Below are positions 37,424 to 47,100 of a stretch of DNA of 64,000 nt, piece by piece. Every line of letters starts with the position of its first letter. Positions within the stretch are counted from its first letter, which is position 1. The position numbers and the translations under genes are program-made. This DNA comes from 66-474 sp035606235 (GTDB lineage: Bacteria > Pseudomonadota > Gammaproteobacteria > Xanthomonadales > Rhodanobacteraceae), in contig DATNFU010000028.1 in the NCBI GenBank assembly GCA_035606235.1, positions 1 through 64,000 of the forward strand, written 5' to 3'. The notes under the pieces are model-generated. The model was not told the origin of the DNA and searched no databases. It saw nothing but the letters and a program-made list of their open reading frames with translations.

Positions 37424-38683
37424 TCACCCGGCGGCGCGCGCTTCTACGACAAGGTCGTCGATCGGGCGAGCCTTGCCGCTATCGGGAAACACACGCGTTT
37501 CCAGCGCGGGTTCGCTCACTCCGAGGTGCGTTGCCAGCACTGTCTTGAACACCGCGCGCAGATCGGTGGTTGCATGCAGGTCGCGGTTCTCGAAAAGCTC
37601 GCCGCGCGCGATCCCGGGCCACTGTCCCGCCACGCGGCCGCCGCGCAAGGCGCCGCCGGCAAGAAACATTGCGCCGCCGGTGCCGTGATCGGTGCCGCCG
37701 GTGCCATTGATCGCGGCAGTGCGCCCGAATTCCGTCACCACCGCGATGATCGTGCGGCCCCAGCTTTCGCCCATCGCCTGCGCGTACGCCTTGATGCCGG
37801 CGTCGAGTTCCGCAAGCTTGCGTTGCAGGATCGCCGCCTCGTTGGCGTGCGTATCCCAGCCGGAGTCCTCGACGAAACCCACGCGCGGGCCGTTCGCTTT
37901 CGCCATGAAGCCGCCGGCCGCGCCCATCAGCACCGGCAGTTGTCCGAGACCGGCTTTCCTGCCGGGCTGGCCCGATGCGTCCATCGGCGCCTTCGCCTGC
38001 ATCGGCGCATCCTGTTGCTGGTCCACCGCGCGCGAAAACGCATCGGCCAGCCGGGCATCGGCCGCGTACAGCGGCTGCAAGCGTTGCAGCAGAACCGGAT
38101 TGACCTGGGTCGGCAGGGGCGGCGACCACGACGACACCTTGCCGGGGCCGCGCATGCTCAGCGGCATCACGGTCGCGACCGCCAGCCCGTCCACGCCCGG
38201 CATCGCGGCCACGCAGCGATTCAACCAGCCGGTTTGCGCGCCATGGGGCTGCGCCGTGCCGTTCTCCAGACAATCCTGCGCATCGAAGTGCGAACGGCCC
38301 CAGTACGGCGGCGCCGTCGCGACCAGCGGCATGAATTGATCTTGCGCGTATAACCGCGCGGCGTAATCCAGCGACGGATGCAACGCGAACGTGTCATCCA
38401 GTTTGTGCGCGGGTTTGCCGTTGGGCTGGACGGAGCCCTGAGGCGACAATGCGAGCGCGCCGCGGATCGCGGCGTAACCCGGATCGCCGTAGGGCGGCAC
38501 TGCTTCCAGCCCGTCGAGGCCACCGCGCAACAGCACCAGCAGAAAACGCGTGTCGGAACCGGTGGCGGCGAAGGTCAGTTTCGGCCACAACACCAGCGCG
38601 CCGGCGGCGGCGAGCGTGCCGCCGAGAAATTGGCGGCGATTTATGGGCGTATTGGTGGAGGCAGGAAAATCGATCGTGGCCAT
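37424..38683 (-). CDS. DUF1501 family protein with twin-arginine signal
   Basis: A 419-residue exported protein. The N-terminus has a Tat-type signal: NRRQFLGGTLAAAGALV, then a hydrophobic stretch and an Ala-rich cleavage site around FAATGS. The domain resembles the alkaline-phosphatase fold of DUF1501 (FVEDSGWDTHANE, VVTEFGRTAAINGTGGTDHG). These proteins commonly sit after a DUF1800 gene, as here, with 2 bp between. The role is unknown, probably in the periplasm or cell surface. The ATG at 38683 is chosen because it gives the Tat signal. Confidence 0.92.
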   Translation of the reverse strand: MATIDFPASTNTPINRRQFLGGTLAAAGALVLWPKLTFAATGSDTRFLLVLLRGGLDGLEAVPPYGDPGYAAIRGALALSPQGSVQPNGKPAHKLDDTFALHPSLDYAARLYAQDQFMPLVATAPPYWGRSHFDAQDCLENGTAQPHGAQTGWLNRCVAAMPGVDGLAVATVMPLSMRGPGKVSSWSPPLPTQVNPVLLQRLQPLYAADARLADAFSRAVDQQQDAPMQAKAPMDASGQPGRKAGLGQLPVLMGAAGGFMAKANGPRVGFVEDSGWDTHANEAAILQRKLAELDAGIKAYAQAMGESWGRTIIAVVTEFGRTAAINGTGGTDHGTGGAMFLAGGALRGGRVAGQWPGIARGELFENRDLHATTDLRAVFKTVLATHLGVSEPALETRVFPDSGKARPIDDLVVEARAAG

Positions 38684-38685
38684 TT

Positions 38686-40284
38686 TTAAACCCTCCACTG
38701 GAACGCGGGACACGCGAACAAGGTCGCGATCGCCTGCTGCACGGATTCCGCGCGCCTGATCGCCATCGCGGTTTCGCTGTCGAGCAGCGGCCCGAGCACG
38801 CCTTGCGCGAGTTGCAGCGGCTGCCGATCCGTCCGCGCCACGCGTTGCGATAACGCTTCCGCCGCCTGCACGCGTTTCCAGAGTGCATCGGCATCCATCC
38901 AGTTGGCCGCGATGTCGGGAAAACCCGCGGGGGAGCGCGGCGTGAACACCGGCTCGCCAAGCGTGTTGAGCAGACCCAGCAACGGCTTGGGATCCTCGCC
39001 GATATCGATCGCGCCGGCGCGCAAGGACGAGTTGACGAAATCCTGCGGCGTCTTGAATTTGCGCGCCGATTCGCCCCACGCTTCGGGGCTCTCGACCAGC
39101 GTGCGATACACCGCCGCGAGGTCGGTGTCGTGATCCAGATAGGTTTTTGCCATGCGCGCGACCAACGCCGGCGGTGGTTCGTCCGCGACGAAGTGCCGCG
39201 CCAGTTTCAGCGAAAGATGCTCAGCGGTCGCCGAATGCCGCGCAAGATCGGCGAGAATCGCGCGGCCCTGTTCAACGCCTCCCTCGGCGTAGCGTTTGCC
39301 CATCACGGTGCGCGAGCCGGGTTCGTGCGCATTGGCGCGGAACACGAATGCGGAAGTCGGCTGCCCGTGATCATCCGCGTGAACGAAGCCGAACAGCCCG
39401 CGCCGCATGCCCTCGCCGCGATCCGCCATTCCGAAATCACGCGGCAGCGGCGTGCTCCAGCCGGTGATCGCGCGCGCAAGCTCCGTCACGTCGGCCTGCG
39501 TATAACCGCCATTCACGCCCAGCGTGTGCAACTCCATGATCTCGCGGCCGAGGTTTTCGTTGAGCCCGCCGGCTTTGCCCTTGTCGTCATCGCCCTTGCG
39601 TGCGAGCCGTTGCGCGATCAATACACCCACGCGCGAATCCGGACCAATGGACTGGACGTTGTCCAGATAGCGCAGCATCGCCGGATGCATTTCCACCGCC
39701 AGCAGCATGTCGGCAAAACGCCCCCGCACATGCGGGCGGATCGCCTCGCGCTCCATCGGCGCGGCGTACATGCGCGCCGGACCCTTGTCGAGCGAAACCG
39801 CGAAATGGTTGGACCAGAACCGCACCAGCCGCTCCATGAACGGCGTTTCCGTGCTCGCAGCGAGACGGAACCGCGCGGATGCTTCGGCAAAAAGATCGTC
39901 GCGGAGCTCGCGTTTGATCTCGCGCAACGCCGGCGGCAACGCCTTGTCCTTGCGCGCATCGGCGGTGGCGACCGCATCGCCGGCAGGCGCCGGCGCATTC
40001 GATGTGGGCGCGGTATCGCCACCCAGCAGCGCGCGGCGCCCCGGACTGTCAGCGCGCATGTCCACATTTTGTCTGACATTGCGGCGTTCGAGTTTGTATT
40101 GGCTTTCGCGCTTCAGGTAATCGAGGCTGCCGGGCAACGCCGCGAACGTCTGCGCGCCATCCGCACCGGAAGCAATCTGCGACTCCAGCCAGCCGCGGGC
40201 GTCGCGCACTTTCTGCAAATCGCCCGGCCGCGCGCCCAGGCCGAAGCGGTTGACCGCGGAGACGATGTTCGATGACACACCCAT
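38686..40284 (-). CDS. DUF1800 family protein
   Basis: A 532-residue protein of the DUF1800 family. Diagnostic segments are VRFWSNHFAVS, NENLGREIMELHTLGVNGGYTQADVTELARAITGW and a late LFACPAFQWR. There is no evident signal peptide from this start (MGVSSNIVSAVNRFGLG). An alternative GTG at 40326 adds 14 residues. It lies immediately upstream of DUF1501, with which it nearly always pairs; the pair's function is not established. Its upstream region overlaps the M48 remnant on the other strand. Confidence 0.9.
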   Translation of the reverse strand: MGVSSNIVSAVNRFGLGARPGDLQKVRDARGWLESQIASGADGAQTFAALPGSLDYLKRESQYKLERRNVRQNVDMRADSPGRRALLGGDTAPTSNAPAPAGDAVATADARKDKALPPALREIKRELRDDLFAEASARFRLAASTETPFMERLVRFWSNHFAVSLDKGPARMYAAPMEREAIRPHVRGRFADMLLAVEMHPAMLRYLDNVQSIGPDSRVGVLIAQRLARKGDDDKGKAGGLNENLGREIMELHTLGVNGGYTQADVTELARAITGWSTPLPRDFGMADRGEGMRRGLFGFVHADDHGQPTSAFVFRANAHEPGSRTVMGKRYAEGGVEQGRAILADLARHSATAEHLSLKLARHFVADEPPPALVARMAKTYLDHDTDLAAVYRTLVESPEAWGESARKFKTPQDFVNSSLRAGAIDIGEDPKPLLGLLNTLGEPVFTPRSPAGFPDIAANWMDADALWKRVQAAEALSQRVARTDRQPLQLAQGVLGPLLDSETAMAIRRAESVQQAIATLFACPAFQWRV

Positions 40285-40367
40285 GAGCCGGCTCGCTGTG
40301 TACTGCCCATCAAAACGCAACAGCACGGCAGCCGGTTGACAGCGCCCGTTGCCATCGCGCCCCGCCG

Positions 40368-40625
40368 CGACTTGCCCGCTATTCGCGGGAGTTCGAACAG
40401 CAGGCCGACGATTTTGCCCTCGCCGCGCTGACGCGCGCGAACATTTCCCCGACGGCTTTCGTGCGCGCGATGCGCGCGCTGGAAAACGCGCATCCGGAAC
40501 TACGCGATGACGCGAGCATCCGCTATCTGTCCTCGCATCCAGTCACGCGCGAGCGCATCGCCCAGGCGGAAGCGGTCGCGCGGCAGTTCGAGCGCGAGCA
40601 CGCGCAAACGCCCGCCGTGCATTGA
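40368..40625 (+). pseudogene. C-terminal remnant of an M48 metallopeptidase
   Basis: Eighty-five codons in one frame encode the distal part of an M48-family protease. YSREFEQQADDFALAALTR carries the third zinc ligand Glu, and YLSSHPVTRERIAQAE the typical end. The HExxH helix and everything before it are missing: in the same frame upstream the sequence turns into unrelated codons by about 40365, with no start and no ribosome binding site. The gene was therefore cut, probably when the DUF1800/DUF1501 pair arrived or by deletion. The 75 bp after it hold nothing recognised. Confidence 0.75.
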
Positions 40626-40700
40626 CGCCGTTGATTCCGAGCTCCCACGCGACACGGTGCAATCGGGTTTGCGTTTCGACGAGGTGCACCCCCAAATCGA

Positions 40701-42074
40701 TCACTCCCCCGCCAGCATCATCTTTCCGATCAGGATAGATCCGGTGAGGATCGATGAGCGTGGATCGACATCGGCGCCGATCGCGCAGATCCCCGCGAAC
40801 ATGTCGCGCAAGTTCCCGGCGATCGTGATCTCTTGCACCGGGTAGGCAATCTCGCCGTTCTCGATCCAGAAGCCCGCCGCGCCGCGCGAGTAATCGCCGG
40901 TGATGATCGACACACCATGGCCGATCAGCTCGGTAACCAGCAAACCGGTTCGCATTTGCCGCAAGAGGGAATCGAGACTGCCCGGCACATCCCCCTCGGC
41001 GGACCCTGCCGCGACGCGCAGGTTGTGCACGCCGCCGGCATTGGCGGTTGTCTGCAAGCCCAGTTTGCGCGCTGAATAACTGCCGAGCACATAACGTTGC
41101 AACACGCCCCGTTCAACCAGGGCGGATTCGCGCGTGGCCACGCCTTCGGCGTCGAACGCAGTTGAAGCGTGGCCGCGCGGCAGCAGCGGTGTTTCTTCAA
41201 TGTCGACGAATTCCGGCAACACTTTCCTTCCGGCGTGGTCGAGCAGAAAACTGGCGCGCCGGTACAGCGAGCCGCCGCTGACCGCGGAGACCAGATGTCC
41301 GATCAGGGAACGCGCCACTTCGGGCGCGAACAGCACCGGGCACTCGCGGGTGGACAACCTGCGCGCGCCCAGCCTTGCAATCGTGCGCTCGGCCGCCTTG
41401 TTGCCAATCCCGGCGAAATCCGGCAAATCGTCCGCTGCGCGCACACTGTCATACCAGTAGTCGCGCTGCATCGCATCGCCCGCGCCACCGATCAGCGAGC
41501 ACGATAATGTTTGCGAGGTGCCGCGCTCGCGGCCGACAAAGCCGTGCGAATTGGCGTAGACACCAAGGCTGGCGCCGCTCTGCACGGTCGCGCCCTCGGA
41601 ATTGGTGATTGCCGCATGCGCGCGGCCGGCGTCCTCGACCTGCTTGCCGATCTCGATCGCGCGCTGCACATCCAGTTGCCATGGATGCCACAAATCCAGA
41701 TCCGGCAACGGCACGTTTGCCATCAGCACGGGATCGGCAAGACCGGCGCACGGATCTTCTTCCGTGTAACGCGCAATGGCGCATGCCTGCGCCAACGTCG
41801 CCTCGATGGATTCGGACTTCAGATCGGCGGTGGAGGCGCTGCCCTTGCGCTGGCCGAAATACACGGTCAAGCCGAAGCCGCGATCGCGGGTGCGTTCGAC
41901 GGTTTCCACCTCGCCCAACCGCACCGTCACCGCCAGGCCGGTTTCCACGCTGGCCGACACTTCCGCCTGGCTTGCGCCAGCCGCGCGCGCCCGGCGGATG
42001 ACGTCCTCGCTCAACTGCGCCAGGCGATCGAGTTCTTCGAGGCTGCCATCCGGTTTCGCAATGCTGGTATTCAA
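40701..42074 (-). CDS. pmbA: Metalloprotease PmbA/TldE
   Basis: A 457-residue partner of TldD. Together they form a heteromeric peptidase that removes leader parts of modified peptides (microcin B17, CcdA antitoxin in E. coli). PmbA lacks the catalytic HExxxH, as seen here. It is recognised by VERTRDRGFGLTVYFGQRKGSAS, NAGGVHNLRVAAG and GDYSRGAAGFWIENGEI. It stands apart from tldD, with darP between on the other strand. Confidence 0.96.
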   Translation of the reverse strand: MNTSIAKPDGSLEELDRLAQLSEDVIRRARAAGASQAEVSASVETGLAVTVRLGEVETVERTRDRGFGLTVYFGQRKGSASTADLKSESIEATLAQACAIARYTEEDPCAGLADPVLMANVPLPDLDLWHPWQLDVQRAIEIGKQVEDAGRAHAAITNSEGATVQSGASLGVYANSHGFVGRERGTSQTLSCSLIGGAGDAMQRDYWYDSVRAADDLPDFAGIGNKAAERTIARLGARRLSTRECPVLFAPEVARSLIGHLVSAVSGGSLYRRASFLLDHAGRKVLPEFVDIEETPLLPRGHASTAFDAEGVATRESALVERGVLQRYVLGSYSARKLGLQTTANAGGVHNLRVAAGSAEGDVPGSLDSLLRQMRTGLLVTELIGHGVSIITGDYSRGAAGFWIENGEIAYPVQEITIAGNLRDMFAGICAIGADVDPRSSILTGSILIGKMMLAGE

Positions 42075-42112
42075 GAACGGTTCCCTTTGCTCAGTCCGTT
42101 ACTATAACGTCC

Positions 42113-42631
42113 ATGACACACGATGCCGACCCCGACGCCGAGCAAACCGGCGACCGCCCCAGCCGCAGCGCGCGCCGACGCGAAGCGCTCGACGTTCTGG
42201 ATTTGGCAAAAAAGCTGGTCGAATTGCCGCCCTCGCGGGTAGCGAAACTCGAGCTGCCCGACGAAGTGCAAGGCGAGATCGCGAATGTGCGCAAGATCAC
42301 TTCGCATATTGCCCGCAAGCGCCAACTCGCGCACCTGGCCAAATTGATGCGCCGCCACGACGAGGAAACATTCGCCGCCGCGCGCGCGGCTTTGGCCAAT
42401 GAACGCGCCGCCGGTGCGCGCGAAGCCGCGTCAATGCATCGCCTGGAGGAGTTGCGCGAGCGCCTGCTTATCGAAGGTGACGCGGGACTCTCTGAATTGA
42501 TTGCCAAACATCCCGCGCTCGATCGCCAGCACCTGCGCGCGCTGATCCGGCAGGCGCGCAGCGAGCGCGAGGCGAACAAACCCCTGCATGCATATCGCGA
42601 GTTGTTCCGGATTCTGCGGGAACTCCCGTAG
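42113..42631 (+). CDS. darP: Ribosome biogenesis protein DarP (YjgA, DUF615)
   Basis: A 172-residue helical protein of the YjgA family that binds the 50S subunit late in assembly. SRSARRREALDVLDLAKKLVELP and AHRQLAHLAKLMR-like KRQLAHLAKLMRRHDEE are conserved, as is the end YRELFRILREL. It is divergent from pmbA (38 bp between starts) and its stop is 2 bp from the end of tldD. E. coli also has yjgA beside pmbA. Confidence 0.93.
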   Translation: MTHDADPDAEQTGDRPSRSARRREALDVLDLAKKLVELPPSRVAKLELPDEVQGEIANVRKITSHIARKRQLAHLAKLMRRHDEETFAAARAALANERAAGAREAASMHRLEELRERLLIEGDAGLSELIAKHPALDRQHLRALIRQARSEREANKPLHAYRELFRILRELP

Positions 42632-42633
42632 CA

Positions 42634-44073
42634 TCAAGCTGCGGTGCCGCCGACTGTCATTCCATCTATCCGCAGCGTTGGCTGACCCACGCCCACCGGC
42701 ACGCTCTGGCCGTCCTTGCCGCACACGCCGACGCCTTCATCGAGTTTCAGGTCGTTGCCGATCATGGAGACGCGCGTCAGCACCTCCGGGCCGGAGCCGA
42801 TCAGGGTCGCGCCCTTCACCGGCCGGGTGACCTTGCCATCCTCGATCAGGTAGGCCTCGCTGGCGGAAAACACGAATTTTCCGGAGGTGATGTCCACCTG
42901 CCCGCCACCGAAGTTCACCGCGTACAGGCCGCGCCTGACCGAGGCAATGATCTCGGCCGGATCACGCTGGCCCGCCAGCATGTAGGTGTTGGTCATGCGC
43001 GGCATCGGCAGGTGCGCAAAGGACTCGCGGCGGCCGTTGCCGGTCGGTGCCATGCCCATCAGCCGGGCATTGTGGGTATCCTGCATATAGCCGCATAGAC
43101 GTCCATTCTCGATCAGCGTGGTGCAATGGGTTGGCGTGCCCTCGTCATCCACGCTGAGCGAACCGCGCCGGCCGGGCAACGTGCCGTCATCCACGATGGT
43201 GACGCCATCCGCCGCAACCTTCTCGCCCATGCGGTGCGAAAACGCGGAGGTGCCCTTGCGATTGAAGTCGCCTTCCAGGCCGTGGCCGATTGCCTCGTGC
43301 AGCAGCACGCCGGGCCAACCCGGGCCGCACACGACATCCATGGTGCCGGCCGGCGCATCGACCGAATCCAGATTGACGATCGCCTGCCGCACCGCTTCGC
43401 GCGCCCACGCCTGCGCGCGCCCGGAATCGATCAATTCGCGATAACTGCAACGACCGCCGCCGCCGGAATGGCCCTGCTCGCGGCGACCGTTGCTTTCCGC
43501 GATCACCTGCACGCCGATACGCGTGAGCGGCCGCACGTCCGCGGTCAGGGTGCCGTCACTCGCCGCGATCAGGATGGTTTCATGGTGCGCCGACAGGCTG
43601 ACGATGACCTGTCCAATGCGTGGGTCGAGACTGCGGCACAGTGCATCCAGTTCGCGCAGCAGCGAAATCTTGGCCGCGTTGTCGAGTGCGTCGATAGGAT
43701 CGTCTGCCGCATACAGCGCGCGCGTGTTGCGCACCGCCAACGGCGTACCCGCACCATTGCCTTCGCGCGCGATTGCGCGCGCCGCGCCGGCGGCTTCCAG
43801 CAGTTGTGGCAACACGATGTCATCGGAATACGCAAAACCGGTTTTCTCGCCGGAGATTGCACGCACGCCCACGCCCTGCTCGATCGAGTGGCTGCCGTCG
43901 CGCACGATGCCGTCCTCCAGCACCCACGACTCGCTGCGCGAATGTTGGAAGTACAAATCCGCGGCATCGATGGATGGACCCATCACCCGAGCGAATACGC
44001 GCTCCAGATCGGTGGCGGCGAGCCCGCCGGGTGCGAGCAGGTTGCGTTCAGCGAGGACGAGCGGGGAATCCAC
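42634..44073 (-). CDS. tldD: Metalloprotease TldD
   Basis: A 479-residue zinc peptidase, the catalytic half of TldD/TldE. The active site is HEAIGHGLEGD (His259, Glu260, His263). The N-terminal part DAADLYFQHSRSESWVLEDG and QGVGVRAISGEKTGFAYSDD is diagnostic. The GTG at 44073 gives the family length (481 in E. coli); a GTG at 44121 would add 16 poorly conserved residues. It lies 97 bp downstream of yhdP, in the known order rng-yhdP-tldD. Confidence 0.95.
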   Translation of the reverse strand: MDSPLVLAERNLLAPGGLAATDLERVFARVMGPSIDAADLYFQHSRSESWVLEDGIVRDGSHSIEQGVGVRAISGEKTGFAYSDDIVLPQLLEAAGAARAIAREGNGAGTPLAVRNTRALYAADDPIDALDNAAKISLLRELDALCRSLDPRIGQVIVSLSAHHETILIAASDGTLTADVRPLTRIGVQVIAESNGRREQGHSGGGGRCSYRELIDSGRAQAWAREAVRQAIVNLDSVDAPAGTMDVVCGPGWPGVLLHEAIGHGLEGDFNRKGTSAFSHRMGEKVAADGVTIVDDGTLPGRRGSLSVDDEGTPTHCTTLIENGRLCGYMQDTHNARLMGMAPTGNGRRESFAHLPMPRMTNTYMLAGQRDPAEIIASVRRGLYAVNFGGGQVDITSGKFVFSASEAYLIEDGKVTRPVKGATLIGSGPEVLTRVSMIGNDLKLDEGVGVCGKDGQSVPVGVGQPTLRIDGMTVGGTAA

Positions 44074-44169
44074 GAGGATGAGTTTCCAATGATTGAATCC
44101 CCAACGTAAGGGCGAAAGCACACGATCGCAAGCACCGCGAGCGGCGTCGCGTCACCCTCGCACCAAAGT

Positions 44170-47100
44170 TCACTGCAATGCTGTCGACTTCGCCGGGGCC
44201 GGTAATGCCCGAGAGGATGCGCGCGAAGAAGCCGGCGCTGGCCGCGACGCGCCCGATTGCGCGGGCGCGGGAGTCGCGGGCGCCGCCTTCGGCACGGTTT
44301 TCGAAATCGTGGTGATCACCGGGTGCGTCCAGCTTCCGGTGATGCTGTAGCGGGCGTGCGCGGCGCTGTTCAAGCCTTTGCTGATCGCCAGTCCCGCGGC
44401 AGCGCCGATCGGGCCGCCGACCACCGCGCCGACCACCGCGAGCGCGCCGCCGGTGTGGGGGTTGGCATCCACGATCTGATCGTAATCGTGTGTCCGCAGT
44501 CCGGTGCGTCCGCGCACGTGGATGTCCGCGGCCGGGCCTTCGATTTCGACATCATCCGTATAGGCGTTGCCGTCTCGCAACTTGAAATCGCCCTTGATGA
44601 AGTTGAAGCCGAAACCGGTCTTGTAGACGTCGCCGAAATCCAGTGTCAGCCGGCGCGGCAGATCCGTGATCGAGAACAGGCCGAACAGACGGCCCACACC
44701 GGGCTTCACTTCCAGGATGCGGCCCTTGCCGATGCTGAACTTCAATGTGCCATCCAGCGTGGCCAGCGCAAACGCGGTCGGTGCGCCCGGCCAGGAACCT
44801 TCGATGACGGCATGGGTATTTTCACCGCCGGAGAGCAGCCCGCCAAAGCCGAACGCTTCCAGCATGCGACCGAGATTGTCGGCGCGCAGATCGATCGCGA
44901 ATTGCGAATGGCTGGATTGCGCATCGCCGTTCCAGTCGCCGTGTGCATGAATCTGTACATCTTTGGATTGCGTATCCATGCGCGCAACTCGCATGCCCGA
45001 CGCGGTCGGCGCGCTTTCAAAATGCGTTTCGCCCAACCTCGCGTCACCCAGGCGCAGATCGGCCACCGTAACGTGCAATGGCGGAAGCGATGCCGGCGCC
45101 ACGCCGCTCAATGCATCCGGCGCGGTGGTCGGCGCAGCCGCCGAGGAGATCGATGCCGTGCTGTTTGGCGAAGTGGGCGCAGCGGCCCCGGGCTGTGCCG
45201 CCGCGTTCGGCGCGGGGCTCTCTGGCCAATACAGGCGCTGCAGTTGCGCGCTGATGCCACGCTGGGCCAGGTTGTTCGCCGGCAAAAGCAGGGTACCCGC
45301 GAGGGCGGCGCCATTGAACGTAATGGTGTGCGCATCCGCGCTGCTGGCGTAGTGCAACGACAGCGCACCCAGCTTGTTGCCGAATGCCAGCGCCTGATCG
45401 GTCTCGAGCTGCGCATCGGTGAGTGTCGGCAACCCATTCACGGCCGCCGCCGCGGTGCTGGTTTGCGGCATAGCGGAAGAACCGCCAGCGGCGAGTTGCG
45501 CCCAGCCGCCGAGATCCAGCGTCGGCGCGCGCCCGCGCACGACCATCCCGTTGGCGGGAACCGCCGGTTGCCCGGTACCGAATGCAATGCCGAGCGACGC
45601 GGGCTTGTGCGCGTCCGCATCCGGCAGTCGCCCGCGCGCGCGCAAAAGATCGCCCAAGCTCAAATCGATCTCCGCGCCGGGAAACGGCATGCCCAATTGC
45701 AAGGTCATCGGCAAAGCGGTTGATGCGGGTTTGTCCAGCGGCGCCGGCAGTTCCAGCGCGACGCCGCGCAAGTCCGATTGCACGTTGAGCGTCTTCGCAG
45801 CATCGCCGGTGTTGCCACCGGCAGCGATCGCGAAACCGATGCGGAAGTTCGCCACACCTCGGGCGATTTTCGCCAACGCACTGAGATCCGGATAATCCTG
45901 CAACAGCGCCGGTGGGCTGAACGTGCCGCTCAACGCTGCTTCCAGTTGATGTGCGGGATTGGCCACATCGCCGCCCAGCGCGATCGACAACAGCGCAGGC
46001 GTTCCGTGCCATGCCGCCTTGAGATTGTCGGCGTGGAACCCCTTGGCATCGAAATGCAACGGGCCATTGATATTCTGCAGGGCGAGGTTCCACTGCTTCG
46101 CCACCACGCCGCCGTTGCTCAATTGCAAATTGCCATCGAGACTGAAGCTGTCCGGTTTGTCGAACGGCAGCACCAGGGTGAAGGCGAGCTTGCCGTCACC
46201 GCTCAGGCTCAGCGCCGAAAGCGTGGATGCCGCATCCTTGCCGACCGGGCTGCTCTTCACGAAGCCGAGCAAAGATGCGCCGCTGCCCGCGCCTTCCGCG
46301 GCCAACGTCAGCACGCCGGTGCCAAGATCGGGAATCGTCGCCAGCGCATGCGTCACGGTGTTGCCGAGCGTTTGCGCGTGCGTGCATTCGATGATCATCG
46401 CATTGTCCACGAATTGCGCGGTGGCATCGATCTGTTCGGCGCGCGGCCAGTCGTCGCCGTAATCCAGCACCGTGCCGCTGACATGGCCAAGCGCATCGAA
46501 GCGGCCCTTCCGATTGTTGAACGGCCAGTCGTCAAGATCCCCGCGGATCGCCACCCGGCCCGCGTCCACCGTGCCGGAGACCAGCCCGCGATCCAGCCAC
46601 GCCACCGTCGAGCGCGGCATGCTGGCCGGCCAGAATAATTTCGCGGCCGGCACTTCGGCGTGGGTCACGATCGCGTAGCCGTCGATGAAAGGTTTGCTGC
46701 CATCTCCCTGCAACACCACTTGCGCGCGCGCCTCGGCGCCGAACTGATCGCTGTCCAAACTGAGCGCATCGGTGGCGAAATGCCATTGCGCGCCCTCGCG
46801 CCAGCCAACCAGGGTGCCACCGAAAGTCTTGAACGCGAACGGCGCCCGGAATACGTCCGGGTAATCCAGAGTGACCGCCTGTTTCGGCACTTCGAACGAC
46901 AGTGCCTCGTTGTCGCCGCGCAGCGTGCCATTCAGCGCATCCATGCCCGGCAGCTCGCCGTGCGCGGTTGCACCAAGCGCATGCAGATGCGCGACCACCG
47001 CATAGTTCCCGTTCGCGTTCCAGCGCGCCGCTGCGGCGACCAGCCGCGCGTGCGGATGCGCGGCGGCGATCCAGTCACCCACGCCCGCCGTTGCCTGTGG

